From positions 1 to 59,286 of the forward strand of contig CAJWGQ010000003.1 in the NCBI GenBank assembly GCA_913041025.1: DNA of 59,286 nucleotides. Direction: 5' to 3'. A program made the position numbers and the translations under genes. Positions 16,798 to 25,556 of this stretch are shown piece after piece. Each line of letters begins with the position of its first letter. Position 1 is the stretch's first letter. The notes beneath the pieces were generated by a model, which ran no database searches, was not told the DNA's origin, and worked only from the letters and a program-made list of their open reading frames with translations. Source of the DNA: an uncultured Gammaproteobacteria bacterium (lineage in GTDB: Bacteria; Pseudomonadota; Gammaproteobacteria; Pseudomonadales; Azotimanducaceae_A).

Positions 16798-18216
16798 TTG
16801 GTTATAAATTCCAATAAAGAAGCGAACGAGATATTGGACACGGAATCGAAACTTTCCGAGCCAGCCGCTGGGGTAGAGCCAGGTTTATCTATTTGGCAGT
16901 TAGCTTTTCCCTCTATTCTGGGAAACTTGTCATACACGCTGGTTGGAATGGTTCAAGTCAAGTTTGTTGGAGAGCTTGGTACAGAAGCGTTGGCCGCGAT
17001 GGGTGCTGGGAGTCGCGTTTTCTTTGCGTTGCAAGCGATTATGATGGCGATCAGCGCGGGAACCACTGCTCTCGTTGCTAGAGCCTGGGGCGCGGGCGAT
17101 TATGAAGAAGCTAGTCGAGTAACGATGGCCTCCATGGTTTTGGCTGGTTTACTCTCATTGCTAATCGCAGTGTTTGGCATTGTATTGGCATCTGACATGG
17201 CAGGCGTTTTCGGCTTGGACGAGGCGACCTCTGATTTGGCGACCCGGACTATCCAGTGGTTGTCGTTTTTTAATTTGGCTTTCGCTGTTGCGTTTGTTTT
17301 GCAGGCGGCCTTAAGAGCGTCCGGCGATGCTTGGACTCCTTTATGGGTCGGTATCGGATGCAACATTATCAATCTGCCGCTCTTCTACGCTTTTATATTT
17401 GGAAATTGGGGAGCTCCGAATATGGGTGTTGTGGGTTCTGCTGTCGCCGGAGGGATCTCCTTCGCAGCGGGATCTTTGTTTATGTTGATTATGTGGCTTC
17501 GCCAGAGATTTAGAGTTCGATACATTAACCACGGTTGGTGGCGACGCGAGAGATTGGCGAGGCTACTTGAAATCGGATACCCGGCAGCTTTAGAGCAGGG
17601 TGTGTTCCAAATCGGGTTTTTCATTTTTTTAATCCTGATAGGAAATTATTATGGCACTGAGGCGTTTGCGGCATATAACATCGGAGTGAACCTTTTGGCG
17701 ATCTGCTGGACCGTTGGCTTTGGGTTTTCGATAGCTGGCTCTACGCTGGTCGGCCAGCATCTCGGTGCTGGCGACCCAGAAGCAGCGTCAAGAAGTGGTT
17801 GGCGATCGACAGCTTGGGCTATGTTATCTATGGGCTCCCTAGGATTGCTCATCGTTATCTTTGCTGAAGAATTGGCTGTTTACTTCATTGGTGATCAGCC
17901 GATTACGGTGAAACACACGGTTGAGTTCACTTATATTTTGGGGGCGATGATGCCACTTATGGCTATTGAAATGGCGGTCGGGGGATCTCTTCGAGGTGCT
18001 GGAGACACTCGGTTTCCTTTGATCGCGACGCTGTTGGGGTTGGTAGGCATGCGCTGTGGTTTAGCCAGTTTAGCAACCTATTTGGGACTGCCGGTCTTTT
18101 GGGTTTATGCCTCGTTAATTGGTGATTACGTGCTTAAAGCGATATTGCTGGTCTATAGATTTTATCATGGCCGCTGGAAATCCATTGACGTTAGTCATGA
18201 AGCCCCAGTTTATTAA
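16798..18216 (+). CDS. MATE family multidrug/toxin exporter
   Basis: A 472-residue inner-membrane protein with about 12 hydrophobic segments in two repeated halves. MATE landmarks include FPSILGNLSYTLVGMVQVKFVG, GAGSRVFFALQAIMMAISAG and, in the second half, LEIGYPAALEQGVFQIGFF and GSTLVGQHLGAGDPEAA. It probably exports cationic compounds in exchange for Na+ or H+. The start is TTG at 16798 with GAGG about 11 bases upstream. The stop lies 4 bp from the stop of the convergent gene at 18221, leaving no room for a separate terminator. Confidence 0.92.
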   Translation: MVINSNKEANEILDTESKLSEPAAGVEPGLSIWQLAFPSILGNLSYTLVGMVQVKFVGELGTEALAAMGAGSRVFFALQAIMMAISAGTTALVARAWGAGDYEEASRVTMASMVLAGLLSLLIAVFGIVLASDMAGVFGLDEATSDLATRTIQWLSFFNLAFAVAFVLQAALRASGDAWTPLWVGIGCNIINLPLFYAFIFGNWGAPNMGVVGSAVAGGISFAAGSLFMLIMWLRQRFRVRYINHGWWRRERLARLLEIGYPAALEQGVFQIGFFIFLILIGNYYGTEAFAAYNIGVNLLAICWTVGFGFSIAGSTLVGQHLGAGDPEAASRSGWRSTAWAMLSMGSLGLLIVIFAEELAVYFIGDQPITVKHTVEFTYILGAMMPLMAIEMAVGGSLRGAGDTRFPLIATLLGLVGMRCGLASLATYLGLPVFWVYASLIGDYVLKAILLVYRFYHGRWKSIDVSHEAPVY

Positions 18217-18220
18217 AGTA

Positions 18221-19306
18221 TTAGGTTTCCGGTTTTTCTGATAGCTGCTGCCTAAGCATTGTGGATGAGAGGTCTGACCTAAACAGGTCCTCCGATACCG
18301 CTTCACACTGTGAGCGCAGCTGGTCTGGTATTGAAACAGTGTCCAGAGTTTCAAAAACGTCGTCTTCAAGACGACCAAAAACCAGTAACCTGGTGTTGTT
18401 AGAGATGAGGTTTTTAAACGATTCCTCCATCAAGCCAGGGTCATTGTTGTAGAAACGCGCTTGCCCTAATCGTTTTACTGTGTCGATGCCAATCGCAAAG
18501 GTCGCGCCAGGAAACAACGCACTCTTTTCACCGAAGGTGGGGGTATTCGTTAGCCAAACCGCTCTACTTTTGAATTGGTTGAGACGGTTCTTAATTGATA
18601 TGAAGTCTAGGCTTGGCTTATCGGCGTTTCTGATTGAGATCTCAAAAGCGCCTTCGCGATCGCAGATTTGCTCTGCGATACTAAGCATTTGCTCATGGCC
18701 TTCGTGGAGCGGATTGAAGGAGCCCGGTAATAACAATAACCCGTTGTGGTCTGAATCCGTATGGCGATATGGCTGGTCCTTAAGGAGATTCACCCAGGCA
18801 GGTTTCGCGTTTTGATGCTCTGATTTTATTTCTTTTGGAAGGTTTGTTTCGCCAGGCAAAAGAGTATGTTCAACGCTTTTCCAAATATCTTCAACGAGTT
18901 GGTTTTCTTCAGTTTGCCTGTCGCTAGAATATAGGGTCGAGAATGAAAAAGAGTCTGTCGCCGTTTGTATAGACCAATAGGCTCGATGCTTGCCTTTCTT
19001 GACTCTGTCGGTTGCCAAACTGGCAGTGCAGCCCAGTCCAAAACAATCCGCTAGATTGTAAGATTGAGATTTTTGGTATGCAGTCATTGCTAAGGCTCGA
19101 GCGGTTGCCACGCTGCAGGCTTGATCTGGGGTTCCCCCAAGGAGGCTGGAAAGGGCATTTTCTGCGTAGGGCACCAGCGCCTCGAGCACTGTTTTGGATG
19201 CTCCTGGTTCCTGGAGTATTTCAGAAAGGAATCCCGATCCTCCGCCAGTGATGTAGAAGATCCCGGTCCATTTTGAAGAGTGCAGCCGGCGTGCTCTGTC
19301 GCTCAT
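18221..19306 (-). CDS. Fusion of CinA/PncC-like domain with nicotinamide-nucleotide adenylyltransferase-like domain
   Basis: A 361-residue protein with two recognisable parts. Residues about 15-150 resemble the CinA C-terminal (NMN deamidase PncC) fold (ITGGGSGFLSEILQEPGAS, ATARALAMTAYQ, GLGCTASLATD), although the usual catalytic SCTGG motif is altered. Residues about 188-355 are a nucleotidyltransferase with the HxGH signature GSFNPLHEGHEQML (195-208) and the C-terminal SSTMLR (347-352), as in NadD/NMNAT enzymes. The combination suggests coupled pyridine-nucleotide salvage or repair. The start codon overlaps the stop of the upstream hydrolase gene by 4 bp, so the two are translationally coupled. 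Confidence 0.8.
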   Translation of the reverse strand: MSDRARRLHSSKWTGIFYITGGGSGFLSEILQEPGASKTVLEALVPYAENALSSLLGGTPDQACSVATARALAMTAYQKSQSYNLADCFGLGCTASLATDRVKKGKHRAYWSIQTATDSFSFSTLYSSDRQTEENQLVEDIWKSVEHTLLPGETNLPKEIKSEHQNAKPAWVNLLKDQPYRHTDSDHNGLLLLPGSFNPLHEGHEQMLSIAEQICDREGAFEISIRNADKPSLDFISIKNRLNQFKSRAVWLTNTPTFGEKSALFPGATFAIGIDTVKRLGQARFYNNDPGLMEESFKNLISNNTRLLVFGRLEDDVFETLDTVSIPDQLRSQCEAVSEDLFRSDLSSTMLRQQLSEKPET

Positions 19307-20175
19307 GACATTAAGAAACTCTTTGCTTTTTCGACAAAGGGTTCAAGTTGATCGTGATGAACCCAATGCCCTGCATCTGCAAAAGCTTCGACTTCGACTC
19401 TGGTTTTAAAGTTTTCGATCCGCCCGTCTTTTGTAGGGTCCGATGCCCATGATTCTAGTCCGCGCACAAGAAGGGTTGGACAGGTGATGCGTGAAAACAT
19501 TGTCCACTGGTCTTCAAAGGGAATGCCGGTAGGAGGGAAGGCGCGGACATAGTTATCAAACTTCCAACTAAAGGTGCCGTCTTCGTTTTGGTTACTGCCG
19601 TGTATCGTTAGATGCCTGGCTTGTTCTTCCGATAGGTGAGGATTTTCGGTTTGCATTCTTTGAAATGCTTCTTCAAGGGACTCGTATTTTCTCACTGCAC
19701 GGGATGAAAGTTTTCTGAGGTCTTGAATCCAAGCGTCGAGTCGATTGGCCATGGGCTGGTTCAGCCTTTCTTCAAGCATTGAAGGAGGTGGTCCCATTCC
19801 TTCAATGGAAATCAGCTTGTTAACGTTTTCTGGATACAAAGCGGTATACAACAGCGAAATAGATCCCCCCAAAGAGTGCCCTATCACGGTTACCGGAGAC
19901 ATTTCTTTCTGATGTAGGAGCTGCGCAATATCATAGACATAGTCGATTTGATTGTAGCTGCCTCCTATCATCCATTGACTGTCACCATGTCCACGAAGAT
20001 CGGGCGCGATAATGTGATAGTCATTCCGGAACTTCTCGGCCACCCAGTCCCAGTTTCTGCAGTGATCTCGGCCTCCATGGATCAGGATCATTGGAGGTGC
20101 GTCTGGGTTGCCCCAGTCAACATAGTGAAGCCTGAGTCTCTGAGAAAAATAAGTATGTGATGTGGGACCTTGCAT
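19303..20175 (-). CDS. Alpha/beta hydrolase
   Basis: Classic alpha/beta-hydrolase fold. HGGRDHCRNWDW provides the oxyanion hole, DLRGHGDSQW the next strand, GHSLGGSISLLY the nucleophile elbow, and AGHWVHHDQ the catalytic histidine. Substrate is unknown; the family includes esterases and C-C hydrolases. The ATG at 20175 is preferred because AGGAG lies 11 bases upstream, and the GTG at 20196 lacks a ribosome site. The 3' end overlaps the start of the CinA/NMNAT-like gene by 4 bp. Confidence 0.88.
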   Translation of the reverse strand: MQGPTSHTYFSQRLRLHYVDWGNPDAPPMILIHGGRDHCRNWDWVAEKFRNDYHIIAPDLRGHGDSQWMIGGSYNQIDYVYDIAQLLHQKEMSPVTVIGHSLGGSISLLYTALYPENVNKLISIEGMGPPPSMLEERLNQPMANRLDAWIQDLRKLSSRAVRKYESLEEAFQRMQTENPHLSEEQARHLTIHGSNQNEDGTFSWKFDNYVRAFPPTGIPFEDQWTMFSRITCPTLLVRGLESWASDPTKDGRIENFKTRVEVEAFADAGHWVHHDQLEPFVEKAKSFLMS

Positions 20176-20278
20176 TACTTCTGTGTCTCCTAACACTTTG
20201 TTTTGTTCATTATAGCTTATAGCGTAGATCGGTGATTTAAATTGCAGACTATTCTGATGTAAACGCCCGCGCGTAGGG

Positions 20279-21556
20279 CTAGCTTGTGGTTAAAGGTGTG
20301 TCCGTTCTTTTAAATGCGCTTCTAGCTACTAACGCTTCAATGAGAAAGCCCAAAAGTAATGTGCAAGCGGCGGACGTGTGGGACAGCGAGTCCATCTCGA
20401 ATAAAATCATGGCGACTAGATAAATACCAGCAACTCGAAGAACGGACCCAGCAGCCATTCCATTGGTTTTTTTTCTCGTCATTAATCGGCTGTGGAAATA
20501 ATTCCTAAAAACTATGAGACACGGCATCAAACACATGATTAAAACGACCTCGGATGATAAGCCTCTGAGTTCTGGTGAAAGAGACATCCAATTTCCCCAG
20601 ACGAAATCTGATATTGGAGTAAGAATGAAGATTAGCATTACAGCGGTGATAAGAATTGCGATGTATTGCATAAACCTTATTTTTTCATCGAGCATCGATT
20701 CTCCAAAGGTTATAAAAAAATGTCGAAATTGATTAGCCGCTTGTTGGAATAGCATCGTAAAATCGAAGGCTACTCGCAGGGCCGCGATTGTTAAAATAGC
20801 GTCTTCTGTCCTGGAGATAAATCCGTAGAGAATTGGTCTGCTAAGCGCAAACATGATCCCTGTCGTAGATACGGGTAGAAAAAACAACGTAAGCTCGAGG
20901 TAGTTGATCTGTTTGTCCTCTTCTTGTTCACCTAAGGATGGAAGTGAGTAGAATCTGTATTTAACCAGTAAAAACCCTAGGATTAATACTGATACCCCGA
21001 CTAGTTCCGAACCAACTATGACGAGGTTAGGCTTCAGGCCCAGACTGAAACCTGCGATCAAGCCGATTACGACGAGCGATAAATAAACGATGTTCCAAAC
21101 AGTGATCCAACCTGTCAGTTTTGCTTGAATCAGTAGTCCGGAATAAAAATGTCTCTGTCCGTTCAAGATGACTAAGGGGCAAAGTAATATCAGATAATCT
21201 TGTACCTGGTTTACAAAGTCTGGTTCGACCGGGAACAAATAGGCGATTAAACCATTGCCAATGTTAGTGGTTGCAATAAAGGCAAGCGGCGCACTGATTA
21301 TTCCGCTAGAGCAAACAACGAAGAGATGTACTTTGCGCGTTCCTTCAGGACTCCTGGCGTAGACGTTAGTTAATTGGCCGACGAATCCTAAACTAGCATT
21401 GAAAAAACCGTATATTCCGTAAGCTATTGCTAGAATCGCCAGTTCTTTTATCGCATCTGGGTATCTGGCTAACACGGCGTTTTGGAATTGCACCGAGAGG
21501 ACGAGGCCCGCTCCTGTGAAAGCTAAAGGCCAGTAGAACCGCCAATATTGTTTCAT
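20279..21556 (-). CDS. ANKH-like (progressive ankylosis family) multi-pass membrane protein
   Basis: A 425-residue integral membrane protein with roughly 10-12 hydrophobic segments. It begins YWRFYWPLAFTGAGLVLSVQ, similar to the N-terminus of vertebrate ANKH. The segment RLMTRKKTNGMAAGSVLRV near residue 370 aligns with ANKH LMTLKKT...SSVLRI. ANKH lets ATP, pyrophosphate or citrate leave animal cells and belongs to the MATE/MOP fold. The similarity was recognised by eye, and a distant polysaccharide-flippase-like MOP protein is the main alternative. It is divergent from a TonB receptor gene. Confidence 0.6.
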   Translation of the reverse strand: MKQYWRFYWPLAFTGAGLVLSVQFQNAVLARYPDAIKELAILAIAYGIYGFFNASLGFVGQLTNVYARSPEGTRKVHLFVVCSSGIISAPLAFIATTNIGNGLIAYLFPVEPDFVNQVQDYLILLCPLVILNGQRHFYSGLLIQAKLTGWITVWNIVYLSLVVIGLIAGFSLGLKPNLVIVGSELVGVSVLILGFLLVKYRFYSLPSLGEQEEDKQINYLELTLFFLPVSTTGIMFALSRPILYGFISRTEDAILTIAALRVAFDFTMLFQQAANQFRHFFITFGESMLDEKIRFMQYIAILITAVMLIFILTPISDFVWGNWMSLSPELRGLSSEVVLIMCLMPCLIVFRNYFHSRLMTRKKTNGMAAGSVLRVAGIYLVAMILFEMDSLSHTSAACTLLLGFLIEALVARSAFKRTDTPLTTS

Positions 21557-21662
21557 CGAGTTTTTATTCCAAAAACATTAATCTGATTATCGGGATGGAA
21601 GTGTAAAGCAGGAGTCCTCATACTTCCTACTCAGTTTGATTTGTAACTGTTTTGAGTTCGGA

Positions 21663-23720
21663 ATGTATAGCTGCTGCGTGAATTATCTCACTTTTAATTG
21701 CTTATTAACTTTGGTCCTGTTGTGTCCCTCATCACTTTTTGCAGAGACCCATTCCGACCAGGATGAAGAAGTTCTAATTGAGGAAATTGTTGTGTACGGG
21801 CGCTCTTTAGCTCAGAAAGGAAGTAGCAAGAGCGCTTCCGAGGGGCTTGTTGGATATTCTGACTTTTCGACGAGGCCGATAGAACGAGTGGGCGAGTTTG
21901 TCGAGGTGGTACCCGGAATGGTTGCCACGCAACACTCGGGTGAGGGGAAGGCTAATCAATATTTTTTGAGGGGAATGAACTTAGATCACGGTACAGATTT
22001 CTCGGCCTTCTTTATGGGCATGCCCATCAATATGCGAGCCCACGCGCATGGACAGGGATACCTTGATTTGAATTTTTTAATACCTGAGATAATCAGTACC
22101 GTGCGTTTTGCAAAGGGGCCCTATCGGGCAGATCGTGGGGACTTTTCTACTGCGGGAACCACAACCTTTAACATTTACGAAGAAGTAGATTCTCCATATA
22201 TTAAAGTAGAGTTCGGCAGTGATAACCACTTGAGAAGTCTGGCTGTAGGTTCTTTGGATTTTAACAAGGGGGTCATGCTTTCTGCTTTAGAAGTTATGAA
22301 AAATGATGGCCCATGGGTTTTGCCCGCTGATGTGGATAAGGTTAATTTTCTCACGCAGTACACACTTGACTTAAAAGACACCGAGATAAAGACGGCGTTG
22401 ACGGTTTACGATAATAATTGGAATTCGACCGACCAGATTCCGCAACGCCAAGTTTTGAGTGGCGCGATGGGAAGGTTTGGATATGTTGACCCCTCGTTAG
22501 GTGGTGATAGTTCGCGATTGAACATGGTGTTTGGGCTGTCGAATGATAGTTATTCGGCGGGACTCTACGTAAGTCGTTATAAACTTAATTTATTCGGCAA
22601 TTTTACTTACTTCCAAGAGGATCCTGTTAACGGCGACTCCCATGAACAGGTCGATAGGAGATGGATCTACGGCGGTCATTTTGAACTCCGAAGGGAGCTA
22701 ACTTCGCGCGTCAATTTGCGAGTAGGAACAGACTTGCGCTCTGATCAAATTGGCGAAGTGTCGTTACACTCGGTAGAAAACAGAATAAGACTTGGATTAG
22801 TTCGACAAGACAGCGTGGATTGGTTGAGTCTTGGTGTCTTTGCGGAATTGGAAATTGATATCTCAGATAAATTGAGAGGCCTGTTCGGGGTTAGAACAGA
22901 TTATTCCGATTATGATGTGCTTTCGAATCTGTCAGATAATAGCGGCAGAGGATCGGACGACATTTGGCTTCCTAGTATTGGTTTTGCGTATGAAGTTGGG
23001 AGTTTTGGGGAGGTTTATTTGAATTGGGGCAAGGGCTTTCATTCAAATGATGTCAGAGGAGCGACAATCGCTTTTGACCCTCTCAGTAACAATGAGCTTG
23101 AGCCGGTTGCTCTTTTTAGTGGCCAGGATGGGGCTGAAGTTGGCTACCGGATCGAGAGGGACGATGACTTGGTGTTAAGCCTCACCTATTTTTGGTTGCA
23201 ATCGGATTCCGAACTGATATTTGCTGGTGATTCAGGAGGAACGGAAGCCAGTGATGGCTCGGAGCGCTCAGGACTCGAGCTTGCTCTCTTTTGGGAGCTC
23301 GATAGCAACTGGGTGGTAGATGTAAGTGGCTCTTTTACTGATAGTGAATTTGTAGGAGTGGATTCTCGATTCAATCATATTCCAAATGCTCACGGACGCG
23401 TCATCAGTATGGGTTTGACTCGTGCTCCATTGTTGGGTTGGAATTGGAGTTTGCGTGTCAGGCATTTTGGGGATGCGGCTTTGGTAGAGGATGACAGCGT
23501 AAATTACCCTAGCACGACTATAGTTAATACGGGGATATCCTATAAAACAGATCAATGGACAGTGGGAGTTGATCTATTCAATTTGGCTGATTCGGAGGAC
23601 TACGATATTGCTTATTGGTATTCTTCCAGGCTCATGTCAGAAGTCTTGCCAGTCGAAGACATTCACTTTCACCCGGTAAATCCAAGGTCGATTCGAGTGG
23701 GCTTGGAGTACCGGTTCTAG
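21663..23720 (+). CDS. TonB-dependent outer-membrane receptor
   Basis: From the ATG at 21663 the protein has a signal peptide ending SSLFA, an acidic stretch and a TonB-box-like EEIVVYGRS. The plug domain reads FVEVVPGMVATQHSGEGKA, YFLRGMNLDHGTDF and KGPYRADRGDFSTAGTT, followed by a 22-strand-type barrel ending RSIRVGLEYRF. The track-length TTG start at 21636 lacks signal-peptide logic. At about 685 residues it is smaller than the first receptor and clearly of another subfamily. No transport partner lies beside it except the divergent ANKH-like gene. The ligand is unknown. The last 4 bp overlap the convergent YceI gene. Confidence 0.92.
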   Translation: MYSCCVNYLTFNCLLTLVLLCPSSLFAETHSDQDEEVLIEEIVVYGRSLAQKGSSKSASEGLVGYSDFSTRPIERVGEFVEVVPGMVATQHSGEGKANQYFLRGMNLDHGTDFSAFFMGMPINMRAHAHGQGYLDLNFLIPEIISTVRFAKGPYRADRGDFSTAGTTTFNIYEEVDSPYIKVEFGSDNHLRSLAVGSLDFNKGVMLSALEVMKNDGPWVLPADVDKVNFLTQYTLDLKDTEIKTALTVYDNNWNSTDQIPQRQVLSGAMGRFGYVDPSLGGDSSRLNMVFGLSNDSYSAGLYVSRYKLNLFGNFTYFQEDPVNGDSHEQVDRRWIYGGHFELRRELTSRVNLRVGTDLRSDQIGEVSLHSVENRIRLGLVRQDSVDWLSLGVFAELEIDISDKLRGLFGVRTDYSDYDVLSNLSDNSGRGSDDIWLPSIGFAYEVGSFGEVYLNWGKGFHSNDVRGATIAFDPLSNNELEPVALFSGQDGAEVGYRIERDDDLVLSLTYFWLQSDSELIFAGDSGGTEASDGSERSGLELALFWELDSNWVVDVSGSFTDSEFVGVDSRFNHIPNAHGRVISMGLTRAPLLGWNWSLRVRHFGDAALVEDDSVNYPSTTIVNTGISYKTDQWTVGVDLFNLADSEDYDIAYWYSSRLMSEVLPVEDIHFHPVNPRSIRVGLEYRF

Positions 23721-24322
23721 ATTCTTGTCAGTGTGAGATTGAAGGTGACGGGAATCGTAAAACTGATGTTAGGAAGTCCGGCAATTTCTCTGAGTTTTTC
23801 CAAACCTTCGGTCACTTGCAGTTGACCAGCAGAAAGAACAACCGGTGCTATAGTCCTCACCGTGATTTTTTGTTCATTTAATTTTGACACCTTAACCTTA
23901 GTCATGATTTGACTGGTATTCCCTTTGAACTTTAGATCAGCTTCAAGTTCGATGTCTATTTCGCTCCCAGTGGGCATTGTAACCAGAGTGTCCAACTCGA
24001 TTTGCGCGGCTACCGTTGCGGTGGGATAACGATCCACTTGAAATAGCATGTCTCGCATTCGTTGATCCCTAATTGGGATCAGTGTGGCGACGCTGGCTAA
24101 GTCGATTGTGAGACTAGCTGCTCCTTTCTCATCGACTTTCCCACTTAGAGTATCGAAGGAGTGTACTTCTCCTACATGGGTGGCTTTGATCGACATAAAG
24201 TAGAGGTCCGATTCTGTGGGGTCTAGCTGCCAGTCAGCGTTAGCAGTGAGTACTGTCAGTGTAGTCATTGCCAATAAAGTGATCTTTGTAAATATCTTTT
24301 GTCGTTTGTCGCCTAGTTGCAC
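23717..24322 (-). CDS. YceI-like periplasmic lipid-binding protein
   Basis: A 201-residue protein with a signal peptide (MTTLTVLTANA before DWQLDPTES) and the YceI lipocalin-like fold: DWQLDPTESDLYFMSIK, FDTLSGKVDEKGAASLTIDL, RDQRMRDMLFQVDRYPTATV and the closing ISFTIPVTFNLTLTR. Family members bind polyisoprenoids such as ubiquinone in the periplasm. It is the last gene of a likely minus-strand run GPx, SMP-30, acyl-CoA dehydrogenase, YceI, 37 bp after the dehydrogenase stop. Confidence 0.9.
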   Translation of the reverse strand: MQLGDKRQKIFTKITLLAMTTLTVLTANADWQLDPTESDLYFMSIKATHVGEVHSFDTLSGKVDEKGAASLTIDLASVATLIPIRDQRMRDMLFQVDRYPTATVAAQIELDTLVTMPTGSEIDIELEADLKFKGNTSQIMTKVKVSKLNEQKITVRTIAPVVLSAGQLQVTEGLEKLREIAGLPNISFTIPVTFNLTLTRI

Positions 24323-24359
24323 GATACGCTCCTGTCAAATATTCGTGTTCTGCTGGCCA

Positions 24360-25520
24360 TCATTCTAACGTGCGGCCGATCAGCTCTTTCATTATTTCGT
24401 TAGTCCCGCCATAGATCGTTTGGACTCTCGCGTCTCGGTACATTCTCGAGATTTCATACTCATCCATAAAGCCAGCCCCACCATGCATTTGAAGGCATAC
24501 ATCGATAATTTGATTTTGTTTGTCCGTGCACCAGTATTTAGCCATTGAAGCGGTCGAACTATCTAGCTTGCCTTCCAGATGCTTTATTAGGCATTGGTCC
24601 ACAAAAGTCCGACCTATCAAAGCTTCGGTTTTGCACTCTGCTAGCTTAAATTTAGTATTCTGAAAGTCCAGAATTCGCTGCCCGAATGCTTTTCTTTGCT
24701 TCACAAAATCAAGAGTCATAGCTAAAGCTCTTTCGGTTTCAACTACTGCACCTTGTGCCAAGCTGAGTCTTTCTTGAGGGAGTTGCTGCATAAGCTGAAT
24801 GAAACCTTTGCCTTCTTCCGAACCAAGTAGGTTTGCCCTTGGTACGACGCAATCATCAAAGAAAAGTTCAGCAGTATCTCCTGAGTTGAGCCCTAGCTTT
24901 TTCAGATTGCGACCCTTATTAAAACCCTTTGTGTTAGCTTCAACAATGATCAAGCTGATGCCCTTTGCGCCCAAGTTTGGATCCGTTTTAGCCACTAGGA
25001 CCACTAAATCCGCGTGAATGCCATTAGTAATGTAGGTCTTCGCGCCATTGATAACGTAGGAGTCACCCTTTTTTGTGGCGCTAGTTTTTACGTTTTGAAG
25101 ATCTGAACCAGTATTGGGCTCGGTCATGGCTATAGCGCCAACCATTTCTCCGGTAGCCATTTTCGGTAACCATTTTTGTTTTTGTTCTTCGTTGCCATAG
25201 TGCAATAGATAGGGCGCGACGATTTGAGAGTGTACTTGGTTGCCAAAACCGCTTATGCCTGCTCCAAGTTGTTCTTCTGTTACGATTGTTTCATGACGAT
25301 AGTCGCCGCCTCCACCGCCATACTCAGCTGGTATTTCAGCACACAACAAGCCGGCCTCTCCTGCTTTATGCCATGCGTCTCGGTCGACTTTTCCTTGCTC
25401 TATCCAGCGGTCTTTGTGCGGCACGAATTCTGTTGAGAAAAAACGATTTGCTGCATCTCTAAGAATGCTTAGCTCATCGTCCATCCAAGGCGACTCATAA
25501 TTTTCAAAAATTGCTGTCAT
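24360..25520 (-). CDS. Acyl-CoA dehydrogenase, long-chain/isovaleryl type
   Basis: A 386-residue acyl-CoA dehydrogenase: AIAMTEPNTGSDLQNVKT, VINGAKTYITNGIHAD, QMHGGAGFMDEYEISRMYRD and YGGTNEIMKELIGR. The medium-chain catalytic position is Gly (YGGT), while LPQERLSLAQG carries the Glu used by long-chain and isovaleryl-CoA dehydrogenases, so this one is probably catalytically complete. It sits 36 bp after the SMP-30 gene on the same strand. Chain preference cannot be assigned. Confidence 0.93.
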   Translation of the reverse strand: MTAIFENYESPWMDDELSILRDAANRFFSTEFVPHKDRWIEQGKVDRDAWHKAGEAGLLCAEIPAEYGGGGGDYRHETIVTEEQLGAGISGFGNQVHSQIVAPYLLHYGNEEQKQKWLPKMATGEMVGAIAMTEPNTGSDLQNVKTSATKKGDSYVINGAKTYITNGIHADLVVLVAKTDPNLGAKGISLIIVEANTKGFNKGRNLKKLGLNSGDTAELFFDDCVVPRANLLGSEEGKGFIQLMQQLPQERLSLAQGAVVETERALAMTLDFVKQRKAFGQRILDFQNTKFKLAECKTEALIGRTFVDQCLIKHLEGKLDSSTASMAKYWCTDKQNQIIDVCLQMHGGAGFMDEYEISRMYRDARVQTIYGGTNEIMKELIGRTLE

Positions 25521-25556
25521 ATTAGTTAGGCTCTATAAATACTAGGGTCTTTTCTA

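Noticed and set aside
20262..20279. Hairpin GCCC-GCGCGTA-GGGC as a terminator after the ANKH-like gene
   Set aside because: The stem is only four pairs and just three T residues follow in the leftward direction; too weak to call.
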